Shown: positions 24,497 to 33,258, counted from the stretch's first letter. The stretch: 41,743 bases of DNA from Corallococcus exercitus (GCF_003611585.1 NZ_RAVW01000028.1:1-41743), one strand, 5' to 3'. Made by a program: numbers and translations. The notes: a model not told the origin generated them from the letters alone.

Positions 24497-25573
24497 CGCG
24501 GCTCCCTGCGTTCGATGGGGCCGGACGATATTGATACTGAATATCAAAGTCAAAAGACTTCCGGCGAACACCCCGGAGGGAGTGTCCAGGGGAGGACCGT
24601 CTACTTCGTGCCCGTCTTCGCTTCGGGGCGCGAGGGCCGGCGCGGCCTTCGGCACGGGGAGCAGCGGCACGCGGCCTTCCGGATAGAGCGCGGTGAGCCG
24701 GTCGCCGCGAAGCTCCAGCGCGGCCAGGTGGCGGCCGTAGTGGGTGCTGAGGCCCGTGTCGATGACGATGACGCGGCCCCCGAAGCGGACGGAGAGCCGG
24801 CCATCCTGCGACGGCGTGTGACCCATCACCATGCGGCGAGCGCCGAAGCGCTCCAGCACCTGCGTGAGGCCCGCGTCCCACTTCGCCTCGTCGTCGAGGG
24901 CGTAGCCGCGAAACCACACCGGGCCCTGCGGATCCACGGCCCCGCCCGGCGGCTGCCCTGGCGTCAGGTCCTGCCACACCCAGCGGTTCACCTCTTCGAG
25001 CGTGGTGCCCGGGACGGTGGGCGCCAGGCCGCCGTGGAGGAAGAGCGTGTCGTTGATGCGGATGACGGCGGGGTGCGTGCGCAGCCACTTCCCGTAGCGC
25101 CCGTCCGCGGCGTAAGCGGCGGCGTGGCCGTGCAGCCCCTTCGGCTCGCCCGGACCGTCGGCGGTGGGGGATTGATCCGCGAAGGAGGCGAACTCGCCGG
25201 GCGTGACGTAGCGCAGGTCCCCGCGCATGTTCATCAGCTCGTGGTTGCCCAGGAGCGGGTGCACGCGGCCGCCTGCCTTGCGCGCCTCGGTCTCCAGGCG
25301 CATGAGCAATTCGAAGGCGTCGCGGGTGTGGTCGCCCCGGTCCGGCAGGTCACCGGTCTGCACCAGGTGCGCCTTGCCGCCAATCCAGCGGTCCTTCGCG
25401 TCGATGAGGCCCGCCAGCCGGAGCACTTCCTTCAGCGCGTCCACGTCGCCGTGCACGTCCGCGACGGCGACGATGCGCTCCACGCCCTGGAAGACGAAGC
25501 GCTCCTCCGTCTTCGGGGCGGCGGCACCCGCGAGCGCGGGCAGGAGCAGCAGGGACAGGAGAACGGGACGCAC
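24302..25573 (-). CDS. PPP-type metallophosphatase with read-through C-terminus (probable frameshift)
   Basis: 423 residues as read; the enzyme itself is ~310. It has a signal peptide (RPVLLSLLLLPALAGAAA), then ADVHG (Asp39, His41), GDLPDRGD (74-81), GNHE (109-112), FLHGGLAP and MVMGHTPSQ, the full metal-binding set of Shewanella-like/PPP phosphatases. GTG 25573 follows GGAAGGAAG. After LLPVPKAAPALAP the frame runs through the Fur promoter and into the zinc-ribbon gene. If one C were missing from the CCCC run (minus strand; 24625-24628), the protein would end APEAKTGTK with a stop at 24601-24603, a natural C-terminus. An indel is therefore likely. Predicted periplasmic phosphatase. Confidence 0.8.
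   Translation of the reverse strand: MRPVLLSLLLLPALAGAAAPKTEERFVFQGVERIVAVADVHGDVDALKEVLRLAGLIDAKDRWIGGKAHLVQTGDLPDRGDHTRDAFELLMRLETEARKAGGRVHPLLGNHELMNMRGDLRYVTPGEFASFADQSPTADGPGEPKGLHGHAAAYAADGRYGKWLRTHPAVIRINDTLFLHGGLAPTVPGTTLEEVNRWVWQDLTPGQPPGGAVDPQGPVWFRGYALDDEAKWDAGLTQVLERFGARRMVMGHTPSQDGRLSVRFGGRVIVIDTGLSTHYGRHLAALELRGDRLTALYPEGRVPLLPVPKAAPALAPRSEDGHEVDGPPLDTPSGVFAGSLLTLIFSINIVRPHRTQGAAMHEGCGPQGSAGELRCMCGSLLARLVPGGVELKCRRCHRTQVVPLESASAAEPRRGGAPRGERG
24525..24553 (-). promoter_or_regulatory. Sigma70-type promoter with Fur box in the spacer
   Basis: On the minus strand the -35 TTGACT (24548-24553), a 17-bp spacer and the -10 TATCGT (24525-24530) are visible. The sequence GATATTGATACTGAATATC (24527-24545) matches 15 of 19 bases of the Fur consensus GATAATGATAATCATTATC and is itself a near-perfect palindrome. 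Iron-bound Fur would block RNA polymerase here. The heme operon starts 29 bases downstream. Confidence 0.85.
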
Positions 25574-25630
25574 GTGACTTCCTTCCTTCGATTCGAAGAA
25601 GGAGGAAGCCTAGCGCACGTCCCGTCCGGC

Positions 25631-25981
25631 CTACGCCCTGGCGGCGGCGTAGATGTCCAGCAGCGTGATGCCCGCGACGGCGCCGGTCGCGGCGATGAGG
25701 CGGCCCTTGCGCACGCCCGGCTCCTTCAGGCCCTTGCCCATCGTCGCCAGGTCCAGCGCGTCACCGGCCACGCGCGCCCACAGCCACGGGCGCTTCTTCG
25801 CGGGGCCCAAGAGGGCCACGCCCGCGGCCAGTTCCCGGGCGCCGTAGCCGCGCACCAGCTTGTCCCCGCGCGAGATGCCGAAGAACCGGAGCAGGTTCCA
25901 CGCTCCCAGCAACTCCGTGATGCCCAGGCCCACGCTGAACCAGCCCAACGCGCGCGGCAGCTTGCTTCTTGCCTTCGCCAT
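25631..25981 (-). CDS. Small membrane protein with four predicted helices
   Basis: 116 residues from ATG 25981, with a perfect AGGAGG upstream. Hydrophobic segments are at ALGWFSVGLGITELLGAW, GARELAAGVALLG, WARVAGDALDLATMG and LIAATGAVAGITLLDIYAA. This arrangement resembles DoxX/DUF4267-like proteins and the membrane half of some SRPBCC proteins. The function is unknown. It lies 57 bases from the start of the downstream phosphatase gene. Confidence 0.7.
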   Translation of the reverse strand: MAKARSKLPRALGWFSVGLGITELLGAWNLLRFFGISRGDKLVRGYGARELAAGVALLGPAKKRPWLWARVAGDALDLATMGKGLKEPGVRKGRLIAATGAVAGITLLDIYAAARA

Positions 25982-26106
25982 GCACCGCCTCCTTGAAGCA
26001 GAAAGGTCCGGGGGAAAGCTGGAGGTGCCGCAAGCGCGCGCCAAGGCCCTTGGCGGCCTGGAAACGGATGCATCCTGGAAGGCAGGCGGGCGACGGAGCC
26101 CCTGCC

Positions 26107-27486
26107 CTACCGGGGGTTGCCCAGGAAGCGGGCCGGGATGGCGCGCAGGAACTGCGGATCCCTCCAGTCCCAGACGCGCTCCGGCGCGCTGTCCACGTCC
26201 ACCGGAACGGAGTTCCAGTTGTGCACGTCGTAGGAGGTGGAGGCGCGCCAGTGGAAGAAGAGGCTGAACGCGGCCGTCACCGCGAGCACACCCGAAAGGA
26301 CGCGATGCTCGCGGGGTGCGTCCAGCGCGAGCTGCACGGGGAACGTGAGGAAGAAGACGAGGTACGGCAGCACGTCGGTGAAGAAGCGCGGCCCCACGGA
26401 GTGCCCCGCCCACCAGATGGGGAACGCGGAGATGGCCACCCAATGCAGGAGCACGATGACGGCGAAGGCCTTCTCATGAGGCTCCAGCTCCCGGCGGCGC
26501 CACCGCTGGACGAACGCCCCCCCGGCGAGCACCAGGAACGGCGAAGAGAGGAGCAGCCCCCGCGACGGGCTCACCAGGTTCGCGGCCAGCGCCAGGAAGA
26601 AGCGCGAGCCCGCGACGTCCAGCGGGTGCACGTAGTACGGCGACAGGAGCGAGCCGTAGAGGTGCAGGTTGTAGCCGCAGAACGGCGCCGCCACGAGCGC
26701 CGCGCCCGCGAAGTACGCGGGCAACAACCGGCGGAAGCGCAGGAGGTAGTACGCGGTGACGACCACCACGGTGAGGGAGTGCGTGGGCCGGCACACGTAC
26801 GCGAGCGCGACCGCCAGCCCCGCGACGAACGCGGTGCGCGAGGTCTGCGTGGGCCGAGCCAGCATCCACACGACGCAGGCGATGGCCAGCAGTCCGGGGC
26901 CGTGCTGCCAGAGGACGCGGCTGGCGGTGGAGTACGCCGTCGTCCCCAGCCCGAAGAGCAGGACGGTGACGAGCGCGGCGCGGGCGGACACGCGCCTTCG
27001 CAGCGCGACGAGCAGCACGCCCGCGGCGGCGCAAACGTAGAACGAAGCGATGAGCTGTTCGGTGCGGTGGAAGGCGCCCAGGTCCACCTTGCCGGTGCTC
27101 CGGAACAACTCCAGCCACTCCAGCGCCCGCGCACCGGGAGCGCCCAGGTGCGCGAGCAGCGGCCGGCCCAGCGAGAACAGCGCCTCCGCGCCCGCCAGGA
27201 ACGGGAGCGCGGACACCATCACGCCGGGCGGGTACTCGTAGTAGATGTGGCCGCCGTAGACGCCGCGCGCGTACGCGGTCGCCTGCGTGAACGACGGCGC
27301 GTACTCGTCCAGGTCCGCGTTGCCCTCGTGGAGGATGCTGGCCGCGGACGGGATGGACCACAGCGAGTCCGTCTGCATCTGCACCTGGCTCGCGGTGTAG
27401 ACGCAGAACAGCCCCAGGCACAGCAGCCAGGGCGCGAGCGATGAGGCCGCGAAGTCGCGACGGGACGAAGGAGACGCTGGAAGCAC
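26107..27486 (-). CDS. Polytopic membrane protein, glycosyltransferase-C-fold-like
   Basis: 459 residues with about eleven membrane helices (e.g. LAPWLLCLGLFCVYTAS, SFYVCAAAGVLLVAL, ALVTVLLFGLGTTAYST, LIVTAYYLLRF-like, YLVFFLTFPVQLAL). A first periplasmic loop carries a DLDEYAP stretch near 58, resembling the acidic catalytic motif of GT39/ArnT-type enzymes that use polyprenyl-linked sugars, followed by a YYEYPPGV loop. It is most likely a cell-envelope glycosyltransferase, but no family is certain. The next gene lies within 30 bases on the same strand. Confidence 0.7.
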   Translation of the reverse strand: MLPASPSSRRDFAASSLAPWLLCLGLFCVYTASQVQMQTDSLWSIPSAASILHEGNADLDEYAPSFTQATAYARGVYGGHIYYEYPPGVMVSALPFLAGAEALFSLGRPLLAHLGAPGARALEWLELFRSTGKVDLGAFHRTEQLIASFYVCAAAGVLLVALRRRVSARAALVTVLLFGLGTTAYSTASRVLWQHGPGLLAIACVVWMLARPTQTSRTAFVAGLAVALAYVCRPTHSLTVVVVTAYYLLRFRRLLPAYFAGAALVAAPFCGYNLHLYGSLLSPYYVHPLDVAGSRFFLALAANLVSPSRGLLLSSPFLVLAGGAFVQRWRRRELEPHEKAFAVIVLLHWVAISAFPIWWAGHSVGPRFFTDVLPYLVFFLTFPVQLALDAPREHRVLSGVLAVTAAFSLFFHWRASTSYDVHNWNSVPVDVDSAPERVWDWRDPQFLRAIPARFLGNPR

Positions 27487-27513
27487 GGCGCCGCTTCTAG
27501 CGAATCTTCCAGC

Positions 27514-28683
27514 CTAATGCAGGGCGCCCAGGCGCTGTTGTAGCCGCCTCGCCACGCGGGGGAGGTCGTCGGGGGCCTTCACCGGCTCGAAGCGGCTGTT
27601 CAGGGGGTCCATGCGGCCCACCTCCACGAACGCCACCGACAAGAGCGGCTTGCCATCCGGCCCGGTCAGGCTGCTGGCCTCCGCCGTCACCTGCTCGAAC
27701 TGGAGCACCGGCTGCCCGTCCACCTTCTTGGGCACCACCCGGTAGGGGATGGGGAGCTCCTGGCCCAGCATCGCCTCCAGCGAGAAGGTGATGTTGTTCG
27801 TGGAGATGAAGGGGTGCGCCGCCAGGTCCACCTTCTCCACCAACTGCAGCCGTCCCCCCAGGCGCACCGGCGCGGCGCCCGCGTCCAGCGCTCCGCTGGG
27901 GTTGGCCCGGGGCGTGACCTCCACCGTCATGTCGCAACCCAGTATCAGGTGCATCCCGATGACGGCCGGGTCCAGCGAGGCGGCCAGGTTGTCCACGTTG
28001 GAGAAGTACACGTACCGCACGCCGCGCTGCTGGAGCTGGTGGCCCACGCCGCTCTCGCGCAGGGCCCGGAAGACGTCGCCGTGACCGGAGGGCGCGAAGG
28101 ACAGCCGGGCGTCCGACTCGCGGAACAGGCTGCCGTCCGGGGTCAGCCTCGGGAGCATCCCCTGGCGGAAGAGCAGCACGTCGTCCCCCCATCCGCCCGA
28201 GGTCAGGTGGGCGGCGATGGCGTCATGGGTGAGGAAGGACGTCATCACCGCCACGGGCACCGGCCGTCCCAGCCGCTGGCCCCACCGCCGCGCCTCCTCC
28301 AGCTTGAAGTCCAGGAAGGTGCGCCCCGCCATGACGGGGACGAGCCCCTTCACGCTGCCGCCGAAGCGCGTCCCGGCGCCCCCCGCGACCACGAGCGCCG
28401 CCACCTGTCCCTGGCGGAAGGCCTCCTCGCCCCGGGCCCGGCACGCGTCGTGTTCCGGCGTGCCCTCGGCCGGCAGCGCCCGGATGTCACCCGCGCGCAG
28501 CGGGCGGATCACGCCCTCGATTGGCCGTGACTCGCTCAGTTCGCCCCGCTGGTAGCGGGCAAGCAGCATCCGGAAGCGGTCCGCGTCGAAGCCGTCGTGC
28601 TGGAGCCGTGGGTCGTCCAGCTCTTCATCCTGGGTCTGGGTATTCACACCCGCGAAGCTGGGGAGCCCGGAGACTGCGGACAT
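27514..28683 (-). CDS. UDP-sugar pyrophosphorylase-like nucleotidyltransferase (UDPGP type 1 family)
   Basis: 389 residues from ATG 28683. The signature GGAGTRFG (101-108) and KGLVPV are followed by the family's SFLTHDAI and [10 protein letters not shown] motifs. These are typical of eukaryotic-type UDP-glucose or UDP-GlcNAc pyrophosphorylases (PF01704), which make UDP-sugars from UTP and a sugar 1-phosphate. The exact sugar cannot be read by eye. It is encoded just upstream of the membrane glycosyltransferase, so the two may supply and use the same sugar. Confidence 0.85.
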   Translation of the reverse strand: MSAVSGLPSFAGVNTQTQDEELDDPRLQHDGFDADRFRMLLARYQRGELSESRPIEGVIRPLRAGDIRALPAEGTPEHDACRARGEEAFRQGQVAALVVAGGAGTRFGGSVKGLVPVMAGRTFLDFKLEEARRWGQRLGRPVPVAVMTSFLTHDAIAAHLTSGGWGDDVLLFRQGMLPRLTPDGSLFRESDARLSFAPSGHGDVFRALRESGVGHQLQQRGVRYVYFSNVDNLAASLDPAVIGMHLILGCDMTVEVTPRANPSGALDAGAAPVRLGGRLQLVEKVDLAAHPFISTNNITFSLEAMLGQELPIPYRVVPKKVDGQPVLQFEQVTAEASSLTGPDGKPLLSVAFVEVGRMDPLNSRFEPVKAPDDLPRVARRLQQRLGALH

Positions 28684-28790
28684 CGTTCCCGGGGGCGGGG
28701 GGACCGACGAAGCGCTCCGCTCCCGTGGCCCGCCTCACGGCCAGGCGGCGGCCCTGCCCGCGTCAACGCGGTGCCTGCCCTTTCGCGGGG

Positions 28791-29870
28791 CTAGCGCACC
28801 AGCAGGTCCGGCCGCTCCAGGCCTTCCACCCGCACCGTGGGCCAGCGCGGATCCACGGTGAGCAGCTCCAGGCCCGCCGGGGACACCACGGCGGTGTCCT
28901 CAATCTTCGCCCCGGGCAGCGAGGGGTTCCAGGCCACCGCGTTGTGGGGCTCCAGCGCCACGCCCGTGTCGGGGAGCGCCACCACGTCGCGGGAGAGGTA
29001 GCCGCACGAGCCGCCCTGGTGGTGCAGGGCCTGCGCGCCGGGGTGGCCCGCGTCCGCGTACGCGCGCACGAGCGCCGCGTAGACCTGGCCGAGCGTGGCG
29101 CCCGGGCGGCTCGCGGCGAACGCGGCGGCCTCCACGCGGGCCACGTCGGCGGCGAGCCGGCGCTCCTCCCGCGAGGGCTGCCGGAAGTAGACGAAGCGGG
29201 TGAGGTTGGCGCAGAGGCCGCGCCGCCGGCCGCAGAACACGAGCATCGCCCGGTCCCCCAGCGTGTCCCGCGAGGCCGTGGGATGGCGGTACACCGGCAG
29301 CCGGCGCGCGTCGCCCACGAGCGTGAGCATGGGATGGATGCCCCGCGCCCAGAGGGCCTGTGCGCCCGCCCCGGCCAGCTCGAAGCCCGTCCACTCCGGA
29401 CGCGCGGCGAGCAGCACGTCCGTCATCGCCGCCGCCGCGTCCCTGCCGAGCGCGCGGTAGCGCTCCAGCTCCTCCGGGCCGAGCGACGAGCGGGCCCGCG
29501 TGAGGTCCACGGGCAGGGGGAACTCGCCCGCGACGGGCCGGTCCGAGCCGACGGGGCCCACGCCGGTGCGGGCCTTCACGAAGGCCTCGCGCGGGCGGCT
29601 GTCCGTCCACGGGTGCGCCTCCACCGGCAGCCCGCCAGGCAGCTCCTCGCGTGCCAGCCGCTCCGCCTCGATGTTGTCCGTGAGCACCCAGGCGCCCTCG
29701 TCGGTGACGAGCACCTCCGCGACCCCGGTCTCCGCGCTGAGGATGACCGTGCTGGAGCCACCGCACGTCATCCACGCGAACCAGTCCACGCCGCGAAAGC
29801 GGATGGCGCCCAGGCCCTGCGTCCGCATGTTGGCGCGCACGCGGGCGAGCTTCGTGGTCAGTTCGGTCAT
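28791..29870 (-). CDS. M24-fold (Xaa-Pro peptidase-like) protein with altered metal site
   Basis: 359 residues from ATG 29870. The N-terminal creatinase-like domain (to ~130) and a C-terminal pita-bread fold are recognisable. Of the five metal ligands of M24 enzymes, the two glutamates (Glu307, Glu324) and a His (283/284) are present, but both aspartates are changed: the D.G strand reads VFCGRRRG (Cys213) and the D.TR motif reads CANLTR (Asn222). It may be non-catalytic or use another mechanism. A similar pattern may occur in actinobacterial homologues. It sits 107 bases upstream of the nucleotidyltransferase gene, same strand. Confidence 0.75.
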   Translation of the reverse strand: MTELTTKLARVRANMRTQGLGAIRFRGVDWFAWMTCGGSSTVILSAETGVAEVLVTDEGAWVLTDNIEAERLAREELPGGLPVEAHPWTDSRPREAFVKARTGVGPVGSDRPVAGEFPLPVDLTRARSSLGPEELERYRALGRDAAAAMTDVLLAARPEWTGFELAGAGAQALWARGIHPMLTLVGDARRLPVYRHPTASRDTLGDRAMLVFCGRRRGLCANLTRFVYFRQPSREERRLAADVARVEAAAFAASRPGATLGQVYAALVRAYADAGHPGAQALHHQGGSCGYLSRDVVALPDTGVALEPHNAVAWNPSLPGAKIEDTAVVSPAGLELLTVDPRWPTVRVEGLERPDLLVR

Positions 29871-30043
29871 GGGGGCCTCGGAGGGGGACGCTGCCGCAAA
29901 GCTGGCGACGCGCTCCCCTCCTCGCAAGTCGGGGCCCGGACGGCCCTCCCCATGGAATAGGCACCCACGGCGGGATCAGCGCATGCCGATATGCTCCTGA
30001 GCCGAGGGACCGAAGCACCCACCTTTGCCGCGGGGATGTGGCC

Positions 30044-30967
30044 ATGCGTTTCCGGACATGCAGCGCCCTCCTGCTCCTGATTGTCTTTTCCGCCTGCGCC
30101 GCGTCGACACCGTCTCCCGGCGCACGCGGGGCGCGGAGCCAGCGGCTCGCCAACCTCCAGCGGGCGGCGAAGTTGCCCTGGACTGACGGTGGACGGTGCG
30201 TTGTCCACGAAGCGTCCAGGCCTTGGCCCGTGCTGATGGAGCGGTGCTATCCGGCCCTCGACCACGACCGGCTTGAGTTCCACGACACGACCGGCAGATG
30301 CGCGGTCGCCTCCGCTGACGCCGCCGCCGTGGGAATCGGGTTCTGCGTGCTGGCGGCTCCTGAAATCGCCGTGGGAGCCGTGATCGTCCTTGGCGTGGTG
30401 GTGGTCGCCGTCGCCATCAAGGAAGCGCTGGATGCGTATGAACTCCGCCACGCCTATCCCGAGGAGGCAGGGACCTCACGAGGAGCGAAGGTGTCATCCC
30501 GGGAAGCGGAAGCGCAACGCGAGCCCAGGCCGAGGCCAGAGCCAGCGGGGCAGGACTGGCAGCCCCCGGTACCGCCCGTGCCCGTGGACCGGACGGGCCA
30601 CGCCAGTTGCGAGCCTGTTCCAGTGCCCCACGCGGGCGAGGACGACGCGCATAACGAGTGCGCCGACAGGGTCCCGCCCAACCGTTATCCTGGAATGGAC
30701 GTGCTCGTGGGCGGTGTCCGCTTCGATGCGCTGCAAGTCGGCGTGCGCGTACTGTGGGAGATCAAGACCCATCAATTCGACACGTACAGTGACTTTCTCC
30801 GACGGCAGGTGATCGGCGATCAGGTGGTTGAGCTGCGAGAAGAAAAAGGCATTGCGGAGGCTTGTGGATATGGCTTCGTCGTTGGCGTAAGCAGCGACGC
30901 GCACAAAACGGCGCTAGAGCGTGCGGATCCCGACCTGAAAATCGTTGTCACGGGGTGCAAGCGATGA
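30044..30967 (+). CDS. SitA-like lipoprotein toxin with PD-(D/E)xK-like C-terminal domain
   Basis: 307 residues from ATG 30044. The lipoprotein signal has lipobox VFSAC with Cys18. A hydrophobic segment lies at ~92-128 (VGIGFCVLAAPEIAVGAVIVLGVV). A Pro/Arg-rich linker (145-200) follows, then a C-terminal domain with MDVLVGG (Asp219), RFDAL (Asp228) and VLWEIK (Glu239, Lys241), the usual D-(x)n-ExK spacing of Tox-REase/PD-(D/E)xK nucleases. I recall it as DUF6310-like. The layout (lipoprotein, linker, variable nuclease tail, adjacent immunity gene) is that of the SitA toxins passed between myxobacterial cells by outer membrane exchange. Its TGA overlaps the next gene's ATG. The third-position AT is higher than in neighbours. 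Confidence 0.75.
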   Translation: MRFRTCSALLLLIVFSACAASTPSPGARGARSQRLANLQRAAKLPWTDGGRCVVHEASRPWPVLMERCYPALDHDRLEFHDTTGRCAVASADAAAVGIGFCVLAAPEIAVGAVIVLGVVVVAVAIKEALDAYELRHAYPEEAGTSRGAKVSSREAEAQREPRPRPEPAGQDWQPPVPPVPVDRTGHASCEPVPVPHAGEDDAHNECADRVPPNRYPGMDVLVGGVRFDALQVGVRVLWEIKTHQFDTYSDFLRRQVIGDQVVELREEKGIAEACGYGFVVGVSSDAHKTALERADPDLKIVVTGCKR

Positions 30968-31719
30968 CCACCCAAAGCACCCTCGACATCATCGTCTACG
31001 CGCCTGCTCTCGTCGGTAGAGACGGTCGCACACTCGCTGTCGTCCACGGGATGGAACGTGCGCTCGCCGGAGTGCGCCTGGCGTGGAGAGTTGCCGACGA
31101 CGGGCGCCTCATTGCTTTGCCGCAGCGCGACGCGTGGCTCACGGAAGGGACGAAAGACGGGAGATTCCCTCTGGTGTGCAACGGTGATGAGAGCTACCCC
31201 ATTACGATTTATGGGTTGCAGATTCCCGCGCGCCAGGCGCCAGGCGGGCAGCCGTTGTTCGATGTCCACGCAGAGCTGCCACTAGACGCGGCGGTGATCA
31301 CGGCAGCCGCAGATGTGCTTGGAAGCGTGGCAGAGAGTGCCCGCGCGTTCTGGGGGCATGCGACGCCAGCTAGCGCGGGTGTCGAGATCGCACGGCAAAC
31401 ACGCGATCCGGTCCACAAGCCAGGGGTTCCGCCCCGAGGGCTGCCAGCGCTCAAGCTGCCAGCGAAGAGCCGCTCCCCTGAGATTCCGCATCGCCTCGGG
31501 TGGCTGAACTACTGGTCCGCCGCCGCAGCGCAGGCCATCGGGTTCCCAGAGCCGACCCGCGACGCCGAGTTGCTCACGCGGGCGCGGCGCACGGCATCGG
31601 GTGGATGGATCGTGCAGCTCACCGACGCGCCGCTCGACCTGGACATCCCCGCCCACCTTGACGCGCTCATGCGGACCTATGAGCGGTTCCCGAAGATCGG
31701 CGGACGCGCAGCGCCCTGA
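30964..31719 (+). CDS. DUF5953-like probable immunity protein
   Basis: 251 residues from ATG 30964, overlapping the toxin stop by four bases (ATGA), hence translationally coupled. It starts LDIIVYAPALVGRDGRTLAVVHGMERALAGVRLAWR and ends in LDLDIPAHLDALMRTYERFPKIGGRA, a layout I recognise as DUF5953, a family of myxobacterial proteins of unknown function. There is no signal peptide, so it should be cytoplasmic, as needed to neutralise a nuclease. The pairing with an upstream lipoprotein nuclease supports an immunity role (SitI-like); this is inference. Confidence 0.7.
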   Translation: MTTQSTLDIIVYAPALVGRDGRTLAVVHGMERALAGVRLAWRVADDGRLIALPQRDAWLTEGTKDGRFPLVCNGDESYPITIYGLQIPARQAPGGQPLFDVHAELPLDAAVITAAADVLGSVAESARAFWGHATPASAGVEIARQTRDPVHKPGVPPRGLPALKLPAKSRSPEIPHRLGWLNYWSAAAAQAIGFPEPTRDAELLTRARRTASGGWIVQLTDAPLDLDIPAHLDALMRTYERFPKIGGRAAP

Positions 31720-31725
31720 CCTCGA

Positions 31726-31908
31726 TCACGGGGCTTGAGAGGTAGCTCCGCGCTGGTCGCTGTCCGCTACCGCGGCGTCCTGGGTCGGTGACGTCCCCGA
31801 GGCGCGCTCCCACGCCGAGCATGCGCCCAGCGCGAACCCCACGGCGAGCGCGGACACGCCTGCGGCGATGAGCAGGTATCGCGAAGGTCGATGGCGTCCG
31901 GTGGTCAT
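31726..31908 (-). CDS. 60-residue single-span membrane protein
   Basis: Start ATG 31908 overlaps the stop of the flavoprotein gene by four bases. A hydrophobic stretch YLLIAAGVSALAVGFALGAC ends in a cysteine (Cys30), which could be a lipobox (FALGAC) or a membrane anchor. The tail is short and polar. The function is unknown; coupling suggests it works with the flavoprotein. Confidence 0.6.
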   Translation of the reverse strand: MTTGRHRPSRYLLIAAGVSALAVGFALGACSAWERASGTSPTQDAAVADSDQRGATSQAP

Positions 31909-33071
31909 GCGTCCTTCTCCACGGAGAGAGGGTTCGGCGCCGCGGCGAAAGGAAGCGGCGCGGGGGATTGCTGGCGGTTGCGCCAGTAGGGCGCTCCGGA
32001 CCAGCGGCGCTCCAGGCGGTAGTAGCCCTCGCGGATGCGCAGGTGCTCCTGGAACTGATGGCGCACCCGCACCTCGTGCAGGCGCAGCGCGGCGGTGTCC
32101 CCTTGCAGGGAGCGGCTCACCGCGTCCGCGGACTGGTGCGCGGAGCGCAGGGCCTGGGACGTGCCCTGCGAGGACAGCGGGTCGAACGTGCACGCGGCGT
32201 CCCCCACCGCGAGCCAGTCCTCGCCATGCAGCCGGTCCAGGCAGGCGACGTTCGCGGACACCGCGCGCAGGGATGCGCCGCTGAAGTCACACGCCTCCAG
32301 GCGTTGGCGCGTCTCGGGCGCGTGCGCCATCCGCGCCCGCCACGCCTCCGGATCCTTCGGCGTGAGGCCGTGGAGCGAGTCCCGGTCGCCCATGAGCCCG
32401 AAGACCACCTGGTCGCCGGGCATCCGCGCGGAGTACCACCAGCCGTCCTCGCACGCCTCCACCAGCGAGAGCGCGTCCACGCCGCGGCCAGGCTGGAGCG
32501 GCAACGTGCCGCACACGCCGTGGGTCCGGTCCATCGTGTGGCGGCGGGCGCCTCGCGACGTGGCGAACACCGCGCTCCGGCCCGTGGCGTCCACCACGAA
32601 GCGCGCGTCCACGAAGGCGCGAGGCGCATCGCCCTCCACCGGGAGGAAGAGCCGGTAGCCTCCGCCCTCCAGGGGCTGCCATCCGGTGACCGCCGTGCCG
32701 GTGCGGACGTCCGCGCCCTGGCGCAGGGCCTCGTCCGCCAGCATCCCGTCGAACCGCGCGCGGTCCAGGTGCCAGCCCGTGCCCCACGGCGAGCGCAGGT
32801 GGTCGTTGTACGCCAGCGACGAAGTCCCCCAACGCGAACAGGAGCCCATGGAGCGCAGGTGGCCCTGGCGCGCGAAGGCGTCCCAGACGCCCAGCTGGGC
32901 GAGCAGCCGGCGGCTGTCCGGGGGCAGCGTCTCGCCCAGGTGGAAGCGTTCGGACGTGGAGCGCTCGAACAGGGCGACGCGCAGGTCCGTGCTCCGGCGC
33001 AGCGCCAACGCGAGCCCCGCTCCCGCCGGGCCGCCCCCCAACACGGCGACGTCATACCGGGTGCCGTCCAT
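31905..33071 (-). CDS. LodB/GoxB-like FAD-dependent oxidoreductase
   Basis: 388 residues from ATG 33071; a TTG at 33077 is possible. The N-terminal FAD motif is VAVLGGGPAGAGLALAL (GGGPAG at 12-17), with ERFHLGETLPP, DATGRSA and the late GDAACTFDPLSSQGTSQALRSA motif. This set is shared by tryptophan-halogenase-like flavoproteins and by LodB/GoxB, which mature the CTQ cofactor of LodA/GoxA amine oxidases. The FW.IPL halogenase lysine motif is absent, so LodB/GoxB is preferred. No LodA partner is encoded in the window. A coupled 60-residue membrane protein follows. Confidence 0.75.
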   Translation of the reverse strand: MDGTRYDVAVLGGGPAGAGLALALRRSTDLRVALFERSTSERFHLGETLPPDSRRLLAQLGVWDAFARQGHLRSMGSCSRWGTSSLAYNDHLRSPWGTGWHLDRARFDGMLADEALRQGADVRTGTAVTGWQPLEGGGYRLFLPVEGDAPRAFVDARFVVDATGRSAVFATSRGARRHTMDRTHGVCGTLPLQPGRGVDALSLVEACEDGWWYSARMPGDQVVFGLMGDRDSLHGLTPKDPEAWRARMAHAPETRQRLEACDFSGASLRAVSANVACLDRLHGEDWLAVGDAACTFDPLSSQGTSQALRSAHQSADAVSRSLQGDTAALRLHEVRVRHQFQEHLRIREGYYRLERRWSGAPYWRNRQQSPAPLPFAAAPNPLSVEKDA

Positions 33072-33258
33072 GCTCAACCCGCTGGATCCAGAAGCTTCAC
33101 CTCGAGCCGCTCGGGCGACGGGGCTGTTGACGGTGTCCGGAAGGGCGGGGGCATGGGCGTGGCCCGGACGCAGTGCACCCGTCGTACCAGCCCTCCCCGC
33201 CGCGATGACAAAGGCGTGTCTGGGCTTGGGAACAGGGGCAGCGGGCGCCCGGGCCGCG

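Noticed and set aside
31905-33071. Flavin-dependent tryptophan halogenase
   Set aside because: The overall fold fits, but the halogenase-type active-site motif (GWxWxIP) was not seen, and the DAACTFDPLSSQG motif also occurs in LodB/GoxB.
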